Shown here: positions 12,145 to 23,775 of the stretch, in pieces
Numbering within the stretch: position 1 is the stretch's first letter
How the letters are laid out: each line of letters starts with the position of its first letter
Source: Harmothoe impar
Lineage: Eukaryota; Annelida; Polychaeta; Phyllodocida; Polynoidae
NCBI GenBank assembly: GCA_947462335.1
Contig: OX381704.1
Span: forward strand, 43,714,942 to 43,778,941
Direction of reading: 5' to 3'
Length of the DNA: 64,000 nt
The notes under the pieces: generated by a model
The model's input: only the letters and a program-made list of their open reading frames with translations
What the model was told of the DNA's origin: nothing
Databases searched by the model: none
Position numbers and translations under genes: made by a program

Positions 12145-12290
12145 TGAACAATGATTATACATATTCATACACTAGTGCTAAGGCCGGAAGCCAGCTGATA
12201 CAAGCCACCTGATACGAGCCCATTTGATAGGAAGTAGACTGATACGGTACTGCTGATGTAAGACTATAAGATCCCATATTTAACCAAAGC
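12145..12290 (+). repeat. Dispersed repeat, inverted copy at 35270-35420
   Basis: Shared blocks in order: ATATTCATRC, CAGTGCTAAGGC.GGAAG (reading CTAGTGCTAAGGCCGG here), CTGATACAAG, TGATACGAGCC, GGAAGTRGACTGATACGG and ATCCCATATTT. CTGATAC recurs about every 17 bp. The second copy is on the opposite strand. Class unknown. Confidence 0.65.
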
Positions 12291-12299
12291 GTTTAATAA

Positions 12300-12480
12300 T
12301 AATAAGTGCGGGATAGGTTAAACTCACTTTGGGGTATGTATCACGTATGGATTGCCATATAAGGGCATTAGCCTGATACTTAAAGTGGTATGGCCATGCA
12401 TCTGCTTCAATACAGTGAGTAAACACACATTTATAAAATGTCCAGTTTCTCACCCAGGAGTCATTTAATAAAGCATTATA
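12300..12480. repeat. Second member of the 11091 palindrome family
   Basis: GGTTAAACTCACTTTGGGGT and GTATCAC, then CCATACCACTT-type inverse, CTTCAATACAGTGAGTAAAC and GGAGTCATTTAATAA follow the same order as at 11091-11290. The palindrome is less complete here. Confidence 0.5.
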
Positions 12481-12861
12481 TCAACTTAACTTAAATAATT
12501 CATCGGGACCTGTATAGGAACATATATATCTCACTGTATTTTATTTGTGTGTTCCATCCATAAAAATGCTTCAGGTTGATGCGATGTGAATAAATGGCCC
12601 ACCAGCAGCACACCTGCATGCACTATGTCCACCTGCCAGCCCGTCTCATGAAGCCAATAAACAAAGCACAAACAGTGCATGTGGAAGTCTAGGTATAGTG
12701 GATACAAAACTAGTCTATATAGGCAATGTCCACATCGATAAATAACGTTTGTATATTGATTGATGCAGGCTATGTGTCTGCATGGTGGAAAAATGGTTCT
12801 GAATGCACAATGTATGAGCTTCAAGAACAGTCCTATGACAAGACAAAGACATGTGGCATGA

Positions 12862-12905
12862 TTACCACTGATGAACACTAATGAACACTGATGAACACTA
12901 ATGAA
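12862..12905. repeat. Short tandem repeat (TGATGAACACTAATGAACAC)n
   Basis: A 20-bp unit, itself two 10-bp halves, is repeated about twice (TGATGAACAC alternating with TAATGAACAC). Confidence 0.8.
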
Positions 12906-13841
12906 AACTCTATGATATCTGGACATATATAAGGCTGATGAGCAATTGGCAAGCTGACATTTCACCTTGCCTTGGGTCTACTTTTCGGCCTTTCCATACT
13001 CCTACAACCAATAAACTGCATTGCTCGACGACTCCCAGCTGTAACGTTACCTTTAGGCCATGCAATATATGCACCAGTCCTGTTTTGATAAAGTGTTGTG
13101 GACTTGATACCTTTCCCAATTTCATACTCAACGTGGGCAGAACGATCTCTATTGTGTACGGATGGCGACCTACAGATGGCTGTTTAATGGTGACCTTGTT
13201 ACACCTTAGAACCTATTGTCCATTTTGTTATCTATACTGAACTCTACCTTTATCTCCTCGTCTCTATACAAAACAGACTCACTGCCCTTATGGAGTACTC
13301 TAGTACTGGGTAGAGGAAGGGCATTAGTTATATCTGCACTTCAATCACATCTAAACAAGAGTGCTATAACAGGCAACGTCCCGTCATGTTTTATCGTCTT
13401 AGTTGTAGGTTTAATCCATATGCACTAATAGCACGAGTCACAACAGAGGTCACATAGGTACTCACAACTAGGGGTAGAGGTCTAGAATATAATTAATCAG
13501 CCAGCAGGAACAGTGTAAAGCTCTTCAGTTGATTAATGCGGTCCCTTCCTACAACCTAATTGTACAAAGTTGTAGAAATGTGTGGTGCTTGTTCTATGCA
13601 ACATATTCACACATCATGGTCACACATACTTAATGCTATTATATTCCATAGGTCGAGTTGCATATACAGTTCTGCTACATCACAGTGTGGGCAAACAAAA
13701 GCAAAACGTACCATAATAGCTACACATCAAGGTCATTTGGTTAAAATCTATTTTAATTGTCCCTGGGTTATAGTAATCAAGTGCTTTGACTATACAATAT
13801 ATTATAATAGATGTATGTATTCAAGTGTATCTCATGATACA
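12906..13841. other. Intergenic, no supported gene
   Basis: Overlapping short frames on both strands (for example 12938-13240 and 13216-13428) show no domain, splice context or codon bias. Nothing else recognised. Confidence 0.3.
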
Positions 13842-13975
13842 TGTACTGGTTCCATTTCATGTTCCTGTTTGCTGGTTCCAAGCTATCAGCAGGGGTTGCC
13901 CAGACCCAGCAAAATCCCAACATTTGGCAGTTACCAGAGCCTTCCTTCGGAAGGATTTGGGAACGAGAGTAAGGT
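13842..13975 (+). repeat. Half copy of the 11532 foldback family
   Basis: CTGGTTCCAT, GTTCCTGTTTGCTGGTTCC, CCCAGCAAAATCC and CAGAGCCTTCCTTCGG occur in the same order as at 11655-11790. The left arm is absent, so this is a truncated or solo-arm copy. Confidence 0.6.
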
Positions 13976-14362
13976 TAGAGTTGCAGATTGCACCCAATAA
14001 TAGAACGGTGGGGGGCAAACAAAAGCCACGTGGATCATACTCTATAGGGTATATGAACCATATCTCAACCATTTATTCACAGTAACATATTGCAAATTAT
14101 CGTAAAGGTTGATAATTTTCCATACATGTGCAGTATACATGTACTGTGTATCCTTATGCTGAAAATTGCAGAGTAATGCTATCAATGTGCAGTGAATATA
14201 ATAAAGTTCAATCTAATGGTTGTATCGTGGTAAATCTACCCAACCACGTGGAGGCCTGTGTTTGCCCCCAAGTCCAGACGCTGTGACGTAGCACCCGAGG
14301 AAACTCTAACCTCTGCTATACAACACACTAAAGTGCCACACAGAATCGCTCCAATTCGCTGG
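13976..14362. other. Intergenic, nothing recognised
   Basis: Contains the start of a frame (14258-14632) that runs into the duplicated segment and has no independent support as a gene. Confidence 0.3.
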
Positions 14363-14633
14363 GTCTATTCTACAGGTGCCTGCACGTCGTCCCCATATGT
14401 AGCAGTCACCCAACCTGTCACAGGGGGTTTACTGCGGCTACATGTGGAGCTATTCAGTCACAATGAATGTCTGCCTGGCTTCTCTACCTTGTCTTATGGG
14501 TTACTTTATAGGGACTCACACAAAGAGCAGCTAGTGGTAAAGCAGGTGATCGGACACAGAGCTAAAACATATAGCCCCCTGAAGGCACGCCACAGAATGC
14601 CAATGGGGACAGAATGGACGGGCTCTAATTAAC
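14363..14633 (+). repeat. Direct duplication, copy 1 (with 15192-15451)
   Basis: GTCTATTCTACAGGTGCC through GACAGAATGGACGG is shared with 15192-15451 at high identity. Copy 1 has 12 extra bases (GCACGTCGTCCC region). Its frame is open but copy 2 has an in-frame TAG (GTTAAGTAGGTGATC), so protein coding is unlikely. Confidence 0.8.
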
Positions 14634-15191
14634 CTTTTATTCCTTGTCTTCATGTTTCCACATCTACCTGTAGATAGTATGATTTTCACCACATATCTCT
14701 GGACTACTTTAACCACATTAAACTCTGAAGCTGTTTGCTCATGTTGTTATCTCTTCTGAACTTCACATTGATACCCCTGCCCTCATACATAAACCAATCT
14801 TTCTACTCCTTCTATGAAGTTGACTATAGTAGGAGCAGAGACAGAGTATGTGATGTGCACACTTAAAAAAACATGTAATCACAAGTGTGTTATAAGTATA
14901 ACAGGCCCTTTTTTTCATGCATCATTGTTTCAATTATACTTTTGATCCCACTGCATTAATGGCATGAGGGGTCAGCTATAGATACACATCTAGAAATTGA
15001 AGTCTTGAATAGATTAGTCACCAGGGTAAATCAATACATATGGCACTTCAGCAAAGTTATGGTATCCTGTTCCTCAACCCAATAGGTTACAAAGTGCTGG
15101 AAACATGCTGGCAATACTACAACAAATTATACTATAGTGCCACAAAGAAAGCATCACATCACATCACACAGAGTCACACTAATAAAGTCTA
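14634..15191. other. Intergenic spacer between duplicated segments
   Basis: No gene seen. CATCACATCACATCACA at about 15151-15167 is a short simple repeat. Confidence 0.35.
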
Positions 15192-15451
15192 GTCTATTCT
15201 ACAGGTGCCCCATATGTAGCAGTCACCCAGCCTGTCACAGGGGGTTTACTGCGGCTACATGTGAAGCTATTCAGTCACAATGAATGTCTGCCTGGCTTCT
15301 CTACCTTGTCTAATGGGTTACCTTATAGGGACTCACACAAAGAGCAGCTCGTGGTTAAGTAGGTGATCGGACACAGAGCTAAAACATATAGCCCCCTGAA
15401 GGCACGCCACAGAATGCCGATGGGGACAGAATGGACGGTCTCTGATTAACC
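15192..15451 (+). repeat. Direct duplication, copy 2 (with 14363-14633)
   Basis: Same orientation, left ends about 830 bp apart. Differences are a 12-bp indel and scattered substitutions. Confidence 0.8.
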
Positions 15452-16289
15452 CTTTGTGTGCTGCATGAATTGAAGTCTCGCGTCTTTATGTCCATTTTTC
15501 ATTATAATTTACCAGTGTAGCATTGCATTCGTGCATCATTCCAATCCTTCTAGAATGCAGCAACCTTAAACTGTTGGGTTACTCACCTATGATACAATCA
15601 TACAAAAAGTGCAGGCTCTTGAATTACGATAGTGAGACGGATGTGTAGTTATTAGCTGTGTGTTGAGGAGCTAAGGGAGGGGGAGTAGATTCAAGTTGGA
15701 GCTAACCTTATTGAATAGAGACCAAAGGGAGTGCACTCGCCTCTTGAACACCAACACCAGCTCTCAATCAGTGAGCCATAAGATCAACAGCGCCTGTAGA
15801 TCCCGGCGCCTGGCTCCTAGACGTGCCAAACATAAGTAAAACAGTGGCTCCCCATGGGAGGTGCATGGAGCATGGTTAACACTCCAGGGTAGGTTGTTCA
15901 CTGCACTAGTTGACTTACTCAGTCCTCCTCCAGTAGGAGGTTTGTATTGTGGGACAGGAGCTGTGAGTATAGACATGGGGTCGTCTCCCGCGGGTGTGTG
16001 CAGTATTTGGAGTACAGGTATATGCCACCTAAAGACACAACCATTGGCACCTGGTCTTTACCTTTAGGTAATCTGGTCACACCTGTAGGCATACCTGTGT
16101 CGGGAGGCAGTTGGTGTCTTATCTACCTGATACCAAGGTGTACCACCGATAATGGGTGTGGCCGCAGATACTGTACCCAGTGTGAGGACGATGCTGCCGT
16201 GTGTACCCATGTAGGACTTTGTTAAGGGGTAAGTGATCCTTTAATGTTTTTTTCTTTGTTTTCCCAGTATACATGCACAGAGAAATTAT
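15452..16289. other. Intergenic, no supported gene
   Basis: Frames at 15764-16225 on both strands overlap each other and lack any recognised domain or start context. Confidence 0.3.
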
Positions 16290-16369
16290 GAGAGCCATGT
16301 GTCGCCACAACGAGCACTTCTAAAGGTCAGGCACTGCCTGACTGCTTGTTTTTGGCGACACATGACTCT
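16290..16369. repeat. Hairpin repeat, related to 51702-51816
   Basis: GAGAGCCATGTGTCGCCA pairs with TGGCGACACATGACTCTT, and the loop side contains CAGGCACTGCCTGA, itself palindromic. The same AGGCAGTGCCTGA core sits at the centre of the longer hairpin at 51702-51816. A small foldback element is the likely origin. Confidence 0.55.
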
Positions 16370-16971
16370 TGTATTCTGGTGCACATATCGGTTTACATCT
16401 GATGCATATCAGTTTGCCTAATTGTACCTGCAGTGTGGAACTGTGGAACCATCTCTCACATCTTGAAAATAATGTGAAATACGTTTAAACTAAATTACTC
16501 AAAATATTACATGCATAAAAGCTAGATTTTGACATGATTTTATCTTGAATATTAGGTACATGTGTGTAACAGCCCCTTGTTACGAAATGATGAATTTAAT
16601 GTGATGTAAACCAGTGATGTACATTTATACACACATGTATACTCCCCTCTTATATAGCCAGTTGGCATACCATAGGAGGGATATATATATACATATACCA
16701 TCTATCCTCTGCAATTGCAAATACCGGCATGTGATTAATGTCATTATATTTAACTGGATTAAAAATTTCGAATACGATAGATCAAGACATGATTCCCTCT
16801 TGGAAAATCAAATCCAATGTAAGGAATACAATATCAAATATTAAGCTTAATTGTTACAAACCGAAGTCTACAACGGACGTATTAATACCGACACGTTATA
16901 ATAGCATAGTCTTTACTAGAGCTATCAATCAGCATGGGATGTGAAGCGGAAGCGGTTCTGTACCGCAGCTG
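16370..16971. other. Intergenic, AT-rich
   Basis: No gene or transposon end recognised. Confidence 0.3.
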
Positions 16972-17168
16972 ATTAGCCCTTTAAGGGCCGCATAGTGCTT
17001 TAATCTGCCATGCTCTTTGTTGCCATGATACATGAATGTAGCCCTGATTAAAAGTAGGCTACTCGCCAGGGCCGCATTTGTGCATCATGACAAGTCTATG
17101 GGGTTGGTACACTCCTGAAGTGGTTCGGCATGATGCATTCATGCACTGTGTAGCCCTTAAAGGGTTAA
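16972..17168. mobile_element. Possible MITE with TTARCCCTTTAAGGGC ends
   Basis: ATTAGCCCTTTAAGGGC at the left is mirrored by GCCCTTAAAGGGTTAA at the right. Inside, GCATAGTGCTTTAAT and ATGCACTGTG are also roughly inverted. The 197-bp interior is non-coding. Related GCATCATTC and GATTAACCC blocks occur at 15448-15550. Confidence 0.45.
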
Positions 17169-18549
17169 GCCAAAACGCTGTGTGGGGCCACCTCCCAGTT
17201 CTGCAGTTATTAGAGGCACCAGTGGTCAGGGTGTAACTCTCATTGTGAGCTGCCAAATAGCCTCAGTTAGCAGTACATGTATATAGACAGCTACTGTGTT
17301 ACACTAAAGGCCAGTTTAATTAAAACCTCCGTTATAACCTAAAAGACATGTAATAAATTGATATATCCTGTGTTTAGGTAATATGTTACCCTGCCATAAT
17401 GCAACCAAGTTTCAATTATCTATGAGTATACTAGACATTAATGAAAATCACACGTATATTGGACAGTCATCTAATATATTTATATTTAGTTCGCCAAATG
17501 TAGTCTACAATTATTGTGCATACACATTTCTGAAAATCTTGCATCTAATTGGAAATTCAAGCGCCTGACTTCAGGAAATAAAGTATAATGTTTCTTCTCG
17601 ATGATACAGTAAAACCTCCACCAAATTGAGCACAATAAACACGGTAGGTTTTTAGATAGGATACCTATGCAGTCGTCCGTAGTTGCAAACGTGGCATAAC
17701 TCCTTACTATTTAGGTATCTAGTCAGTATAGGAGATAGGAAAAGGAGCCAGGCACACTATGACAACTGAGGTATACAGATAACACCTATCCAAACATACA
17801 CGATACATGACTGTACAACACGTCAATACCAGAATTAGGATCTAGAAGTACACTTGACACAGATGATTATACTTGGTGTAGAACTGCCGCACCCATTGTG
17901 AGACAATGAATGGTACCTATATTGACGTCAGCGTGTAAACGTGTATGGAAAGCTGCATACACCCGACTACTTCAGAGTTTGTTCCCTTCAGTCTACACAT
18001 TGTGATCAGGGATACACTCATGTATGTTTTGGTTCATATACATGTACCTGTATACGTCTGACATACATCTGAATTAGTGGTCTCCAGTCTACCCTAGCAT
18101 ATACATATAAGAACGTAGAACATCAAGGTAAATATGAAATATGCCTGTTAAGAAATAATATAGTTGACTGAGTAAATCGACTTTGAGCTCTTAAACCGTT
18201 TGCTCTTTACAGGAGGACTTGCCTCTTCGCACGTCCTACACGGGCCATTTATAATATGGTCATACGCTAGGGGACTTTGGCGTCAACTTCTGATAACAGT
18301 CAGGCGTCAGGCCGACGAGGGACCGGCGATCCTCGGCCGGCGGCCACTATTTGATCAGTTTGCAAGAGGATAAAATTTATCCACTCTCGATCTGTAAGAC
18401 GCTAGACTGATAAAGAAATAAAAGGGCATCTTTTAGTTTCATATAAACCTATACATGTCAAAACCGTTAATCAAAATGTAGATTGACGCGTCGTGTCTTA
18501 TTCTCTCCTTCCCTAGGCCGTGCGGACAGCAGTCGACAAGCATCCCACA
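17169..18549. other. Upstream region of the 18550 gene
   Basis: No coding exon is recognised. CTTATTCTCTCCTTCCCTAG ends at 18516 and is a strong 3' splice-acceptor candidate, so an untranslated first exon may lie further left. The GC-rich patch at about 18310-18350 (CGACGAGGGACCGGCGATCC) is a candidate for that exon or for a CpG-rich promoter. Confidence 0.4.
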
Positions 18550-19785
18550 ATGGGGGACCGGGCAGAGCCCCCCGTGCCTACACGCCTGGGGCGTCCTCCT
18601 ACCGCGCCCCCTACTTCCGGCCGGGTGCTCCTGTGGCGGCGCCAGGCGGGGGAGCGGCCGTCCAGCAGCTACGTGCGGACCGGGCCCGTGGAGGAGGTGT
18701 GCCTCAAACGGACTAACTCTGACCCCAGCCTCCTGGGGTCGCCAGAGGAGCGCCAGGCGCGGTGGGCCTTCATACGGCGGCAGCCCGAGTACAGGCGGCT
18801 GGTGTGGGACCTGAAGGTCAAACAGGCCTTTGTAGACAAGGAGAACGCTGAGGGCAGCGACGGGGGGCACTTCCAGCAGCAGGAGCACGCGCGGCAACAG
18901 GACAGTGTCAGTGCCAAGGACGCGGCAGCATCTAAGGGTGCCGTATCCGGGTTACACGGTCAGCGTCGTGCTGGTACAAGCAGCAAGACGCGGCGACGCG
19001 CGCCTCAGGTGTCCGGCATCCTCCGTACCGGAGAGCAGCCGTCAACCACGATACCCAGTGACTCTCAGAAACGCCGACAGGTGCGCTTCCGAGACTCCGA
19101 CGCTGACTCGACGTCACGTCAGACGTCGACGGAGAGCCTAGCGACATCGGATATGAAAGCCGCACGTCAAACTGGCGGTAAGCCGGAGAGGAAGCACCAC
19201 GCTAACGTGAGTATGGCGGGGAGGTCGGGGGTGGGGCAAATCAGCTTACAGATGAGTGACTTCTACCGTCCTGGGGTCACCAAGACCATGTCCGTCAATT
19301 ACTCCTCCTCCGTCCTCTCACAGAACTCTCGCATCCTCTCGGAGGATCTCATCCGCCTCTCGAGCAAGAAGTCGGAGGCGCGGCAGGCCTTTGTGCGCCG
19401 CACGGAACGTCGCCTGCGCATCCTGCGCAAGAACCGCGAGCTGCGCGAGCAGACCAAGGCGGAGCGCGACCGGCGGCAGCGGATGGAGGAGGAGGAGGGC
19501 GGGCAGGAGAGCGCCTACTTCCGGCGGCCGGAGGAGACCCTGCTGGCGCGGCCGTCGTCCGAGATGCAGGAGCTGCTCACCGTGTCGGAGAAGAAGGAGA
19601 TCCGGTCTGACCGCATCAAGGAGCGCACCATGCTACTTCCGGAGAACTACCGGACGGCCAACTACATCCGAGACTACAGTGAGGAGCAGGCGAACACGGT
19701 GCGGCGCGGCAGCTTCTGGTCGCCACAGGAGGGGGAGGCAGAGGGGGAGGCAGAGGGGGAGGTCGTCGACGTGTTCCCACTTTAG
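18550..19785 (+). CDS. Unrecognised basic, low-complexity protein, 411 aa (single coding exon)
   Basis: I do not recognise the family. The exon is much richer in GC than its surroundings and clearly codon-structured. The ATG at 18550 lies in a good start context (ACAATGG); the frame is closed by TAG at 18514-18516, which overlaps a likely acceptor AG, so translation probably starts here in a last or only coding exon. The protein is rich in Arg, Ser and Glu and mostly disordered, with KRTNSDPSLL near the N-terminus. A conserved-looking block follows about residue 230 (SDFYRPGVTKTMSVNYSSS). It leads into a long Arg/Glu/Lys helix, likely coiled coil (about residues 255-320), and YFRRPEETLL. The C-terminus has an acidic EGEAEGEAEGE repeat. 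No signal peptide or membrane segment is present. An intracellular scaffold or cytoskeletal role would be a guess. Confidence 0.8.
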   Translation: MGDRAEPPVPTRLGRPPTAPPTSGRVLLWRRQAGERPSSSYVRTGPVEEVCLKRTNSDPSLLGSPEERQARWAFIRRQPEYRRLVWDLKVKQAFVDKENAEGSDGGHFQQQEHARQQDSVSAKDAAASKGAVSGLHGQRRAGTSSKTRRRAPQVSGILRTGEQPSTTIPSDSQKRRQVRFRDSDADSTSRQTSTESLATSDMKAARQTGGKPERKHHANVSMAGRSGVGQISLQMSDFYRPGVTKTMSVNYSSSVLSQNSRILSEDLIRLSSKKSEARQAFVRRTERRLRILRKNRELREQTKAERDRRQRMEEEEGGQESAYFRRPEETLLARPSSEMQELLTVSEKKEIRSDRIKERTMLLPENYRTANYIRDYSEEQANTVRRGSFWSPQEGEAEGEAEGEVVDVFPL

Positions 19786-21419
19786 GTCATACTTTAATTG
19801 TGCTGTAACCTGATTGACATAACTCACAACGGTAGTCGATACTCAGAGACAGTGCTTACCACAATCATGTGACAGTTATGCATTATAAGGAAGACATGAG
19901 ACGTCCGAACTTGTGAAACACTAAGGGAATGGCCTCTGCTTACAGCTGACAAGATCAGGTATTCATAAACGTACATCAGATGTATTTGTGATTTCTATTG
20001 TCTATAGTATAGTGGTTGTCACAAATGAAATGTGTGCATGCCTATATCAGTTTACATATGACTGTATTGTAGAAAGAGGAGACAGAGTAGTATGCAGTTT
20101 GGGTGCTTTGCAAAGATATGAACATATCACAGCTGTTCTTACACATTTTTACTGAGGTGTACATATTTACATGACACCGATTCCTATGCTCATTTAGAAT
20201 TTACTGTTTTGTATGGAATGCACTATATGTACAGGGAATTGCAATGGAAGAGACAAGGGGTCAGTCACTTGTATTTTTACATTAACATGTATATGTAAAC
20301 CGTTATGAATATGATCAATAACCATCATGAAAATGCAATCCTACAAAATATTATATATACATGGATAAAGTATCTCCTTTAGTGTTATGCATTCTGTGCG
20401 AAGAGTGACTCAACTTAAAATATTAGAGTCATATCAACATGAACCCAATGACATACAGTTGACTCTTGTCCAATCAATAAAGGAAGATTGCACACGATCT
20501 TGAGAATTGGACTTGGAATAGACGTGGATTTAGGCGCATAATATAAGTTACCAAAATCTGATTGCCTGTGTGCAATAAAGATATTGTGTGCGACAGCTTT
20601 GTTGGGTTGATTCAGGCGTATACTGAACAGGATTACCGCCTAAGCCTAGACTGGCTTGAGGAAATTAGTAAACCAGGGAATGCTACTATTGGAGTATACA
20701 GTTTTACATACATCAATGGGTTTTGCTTTTGGGGCAATGAATGGTGGATGAACCACGGTATATGTATTAAAACAATATAGCTCTACTACATTATGCGCTT
20801 TCGACTTGAAGTTTTCTCGTGAAATCTGAGAGTATAGTGAAGACAGATTGAATATTATTCGGCTGGTACGCTGCCAAAAAATGATTATACCTTTGGAGAG
20901 AGTTCAGCAGTATGCAGCTTTCTTTTATATGTGGTGTCAGGCAATCTTGGACTCTTGCAAATACTAGATGCTCCCTAAGACATTGCCTGATTATCCTTCA
21001 ATTAAGGGTATCATGCAATACTTGACTCTCCCACCAGAGCCATATTAACATCATCTGACTTTCAAAATAGAATCACACGATGCTTGATACTATAAGTAGG
21101 ATTTGGAAGTAATCTTTGGCGACCTGTGTGACATTATTAAAGGAGGGTCAAGCTCACACCATTTTGTCGCTGTGCACATAATATAAATTTTCTTAAGTAA
21201 ATCCTGTAACTGTTATGAAGATATGCGTAGTTATAGAGCTGTGTTAAAATATAAATTTAATTCAATACCTTCACTGAATTTAAATGTTCCTTTAAAGTGA
21301 ACATAGTAAGTATTGGCTAGAGAACCATCTGGCTTAATTGGCATTTTTTTGAATTATCAATTTAAACGTCCTTTACGGTCTCTTGATGATGCATTGTGGT
21401 TTCTGAATAGGCTCAGATG
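19786..21419. other. 3' flank of the 18550 gene and intergenic DNA
   Basis: The first part is probably 3' untranslated sequence up to the AATAAA at 20476. After that no gene is seen; the frame at 20562-20780 has no ATG support or domain. Confidence 0.35.
20476..20481 (+). terminator. Candidate polyadenylation signal AATAAA
   Basis: The AATAAA in CAATCAATAAAGG lies about 690 bp after the stop codon of the 18550 gene. Another AATAAA follows at 20575. Which is used cannot be told from sequence. Confidence 0.35.
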
Positions 21420-21600
21420 ACAGATGACTACCTCCTTCATCAGAAGACTGCCATATCCCCATATCTTTTATGTGGGATGGCTCACCACGACGTGCACTTC
21501 CTGTCACTAAAAGGTACTCATGGGTAGATCAACAGAGGCTGATGTGTGCCTAGGCAACCTAGTTACCTGGGTAACACTAAAAGGTAGGTCTGAACTGGCC
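21420..21600 (+). repeat. Dispersed repeat, second copy at 41255-41420
   Basis: Shared in order: ATCAGA.GAC, GGCTCACCACGACGTG (GGCTCATCACGACGTG), TCCTRTCAC, CTCATGGGTAGAT and GTTACCTGG. Divergent; class unknown. Confidence 0.5.
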
Positions 21601-22273
21601 ACTCCCGACGTAGAATGTTACCAGGACAACTTGCATCCTCGATGTTTGTTTGTATTTCATTTATTCATCCTGGCAGGATGTATGGCCTGGTAGACCGTAT
21701 TATTACAACACCAGCATTTCCGATGTGCGGAGTTAATAAGAGACAATTAAGTCTCTATTATAATATATTGGTTAGTTGGAAAAGGCATATTTATAATGCC
21801 TGTTCCCACTACATATACCTTACCTGTTTAATGAATTATTGGGGTTAGAATTTTGATTATAGCTAATAGCCTCTATGGCCATTTATAGGGTTTAGTATAT
21901 GCAAAATAATTGTCTTCATATAGAAGAGAGTAGGAAAAAAGAAGAAGAGAAGAAAAGGGAGAAAGAATAGGACCCATTATCATGGAATAATAATGGGTAG
22001 AGGAAAGAAATGACCTGTTCATGGTGTTAAATTCTTAGATACTTATACCCAGCTTAAGTGCTAGGTATAATAAAATATAAAGCCTATAAAAGCCGGTGTG
22101 TTTCATAAGAAACACACCCCCTTAAATAGGTACATATATGCAAGGGCTCGAATAATGGTGTTATATTCTCTTTGAATAGGGTTTTTTGGGCACATTTTGG
22201 TATGGGTGTGTGTGTACCTCAATTGAGGTTTTCTGGGGGTGTGGGGGGGGCCCGGGGGGGGGGCAGGGTAGGC
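21601..22273. other. Intergenic, partly LINE 3' flank
   Basis: Includes a purine-rich run (21930-21970) and long G-runs at 22232-22265. The part next to 22273 is probably the 3' UTR of the minus-strand LINE; its end was not located. Confidence 0.35.
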
Positions 22274-23775
22274 TCACCTCTCATGTCTAGGGATGTCTGG
22301 CAGCAGCTTGAGCTTATCTTTGTATATACCATCGCTCCATAGCTTAAATATGTTTTCATCTTGAATGGCTCTCGTTTCCTTCTCAAGGGAGTTCCATCTC
22401 ATGGCCAACCTGTACTCTATACTTTTTCTACATGGATGCTGTAAGGGCCTGGTTACCCTTAGTAATCTTTCATCATGGGCTCTTGTCCTAATGGGTCTTC
22501 TATCAATTAAATTAATATTTAATGATTGTTTAAATGCTTTTAGGGAGAGATGTTGGTCTCTCCTGTCCTGTTGAGTATTTAGCTCTGCTACTTTCATAAG
22601 TTTTTCTGTGTTTATGGTGCCTCTATGGGCCAGCGCAGTTCTAAGACCCTTGTTGATGGCAGTTTGGATTTTTGCTAGGTGTGTTTTGTTAGCAACCATG
22701 TAGCAAATATCGCCATAGTCCGTTACTGGTAGGATCATTGTCTTGAGAACATCTATAGCTGCTTTTTCAGTCATATTCCTCCTGGCATGCCTAAATAAGT
22801 AAGATTTATAGTCTATGTTTTTTTCTAAGATGTCAATGTGCTTTTTGAAGGTTAGTTTGTTATCTAGCGTCATTCCAAGGTATTTGTAGGTAGGGGCAAA
22901 ATCTACTATGTCATTATTGATTTTCAGAATGGGTTTTCTCCAAATGTTATGTAGGGCTTTAGTTGAAAAATGCATGGCTTTGTTTTTTTTGGTATTTAAA
23001 GATAGTTTGTTTTCTAGGCACTAGGTGTAAATTTTGTTGAGATCTGAATTTATTTTTCTTTCAGTTGAAGGGTCTATTGGTGCATGTTCAATATAAATTA
23101 CTGTGTCGTCTGCATAGTGTTGGCATTTTAGGAAATCTGAAGTAAAGTTCATGTCATTAATATAGAAGAAATAGTAGGGGTCCTAGTACAGATCCTTGGG
23201 GGACGCCATAGGTTAGTGGTAGCTCGTTTGAGATTTGACCATTAGCTTTTGTACACTGTGATCTGTTGTTGAGATAGTCAGTGACCAGTGCTACTGCACT
23301 TTGGTCAAGTCCTATTTTTTCTGCTTTTTTTGCTAAAATTTTGTGGTCTAAAGTGTCAAATGCCTTTTTGAAGTCCAGGAAGATTGCTGTGGTACAGTGT
23401 TCTTTATTTAAACCATTGTATATATTATTAGTTAATTTAGTGAGGCTATCTAATGTACATCTGTGGGGTCTAAATCCATCTTGATTGCTGTTAAGGAGGT
23501 CTTCTTCGTTAAGGTAAGTTAGAATTTGCTTATGTAAGATTTTTTCTGTAATTTTGGAAGGTAAGGGGAGAATAGATATTGGTCTGAGGTTACTCACATT
23601 TGAAGGGTCTCCACCCTTTGGCAATGGAGAGACTAGAGCCTTTTTCCATGTGTTAGGAAAGGTGCTGGTTTTTATTACAAGATTAACTATATGTGTAACT
23701 AGGAAAGGGACTGATAGCATTGCATCCTTGAGTGCTTTTGTTGATATGTGATTTACCCCTGAGGATGATTGGCCC
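22274..23775 (-). pseudogene. CR1/Jockey-like LINE reverse transcriptase, truncated and mutated
   Basis: Reverse transcriptase for target-primed retrotransposition. Read on the minus strand from about 23775, the RT blocks appear in order: LRPISILPLPSK, QDGFRPHRCT, AIFLDFKKAFDTLDH, GVPQGSVLGPLLF and YADDTVIYIE (the catalytic YADD). The post-RT domain then follows, with the stop at 22274. Two lesions are visible. A small indel, consistent with loss of 2 bp, at about 23158-23164 breaks the frame just before the IND motif. An in-frame TAG at 23021-23023 sits where the frame otherwise continues into CLENKLSLNT. The 5' part (endonuclease, ORF1) is absent, so it is a 5'-truncated dead copy. A shorter relative is at 9545-10270. 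Confidence 0.9.

Noticed and set aside
14258..14632. 124-aa frame on the + strand
   Set aside because: Most of it is the duplicated non-coding segment; the second copy has an in-frame stop and an indel.
19256..19813. 185-aa Arg-rich frame on the + strand
   Set aside because: Shadow of the GC-rich exon 18550-19785 in another frame.
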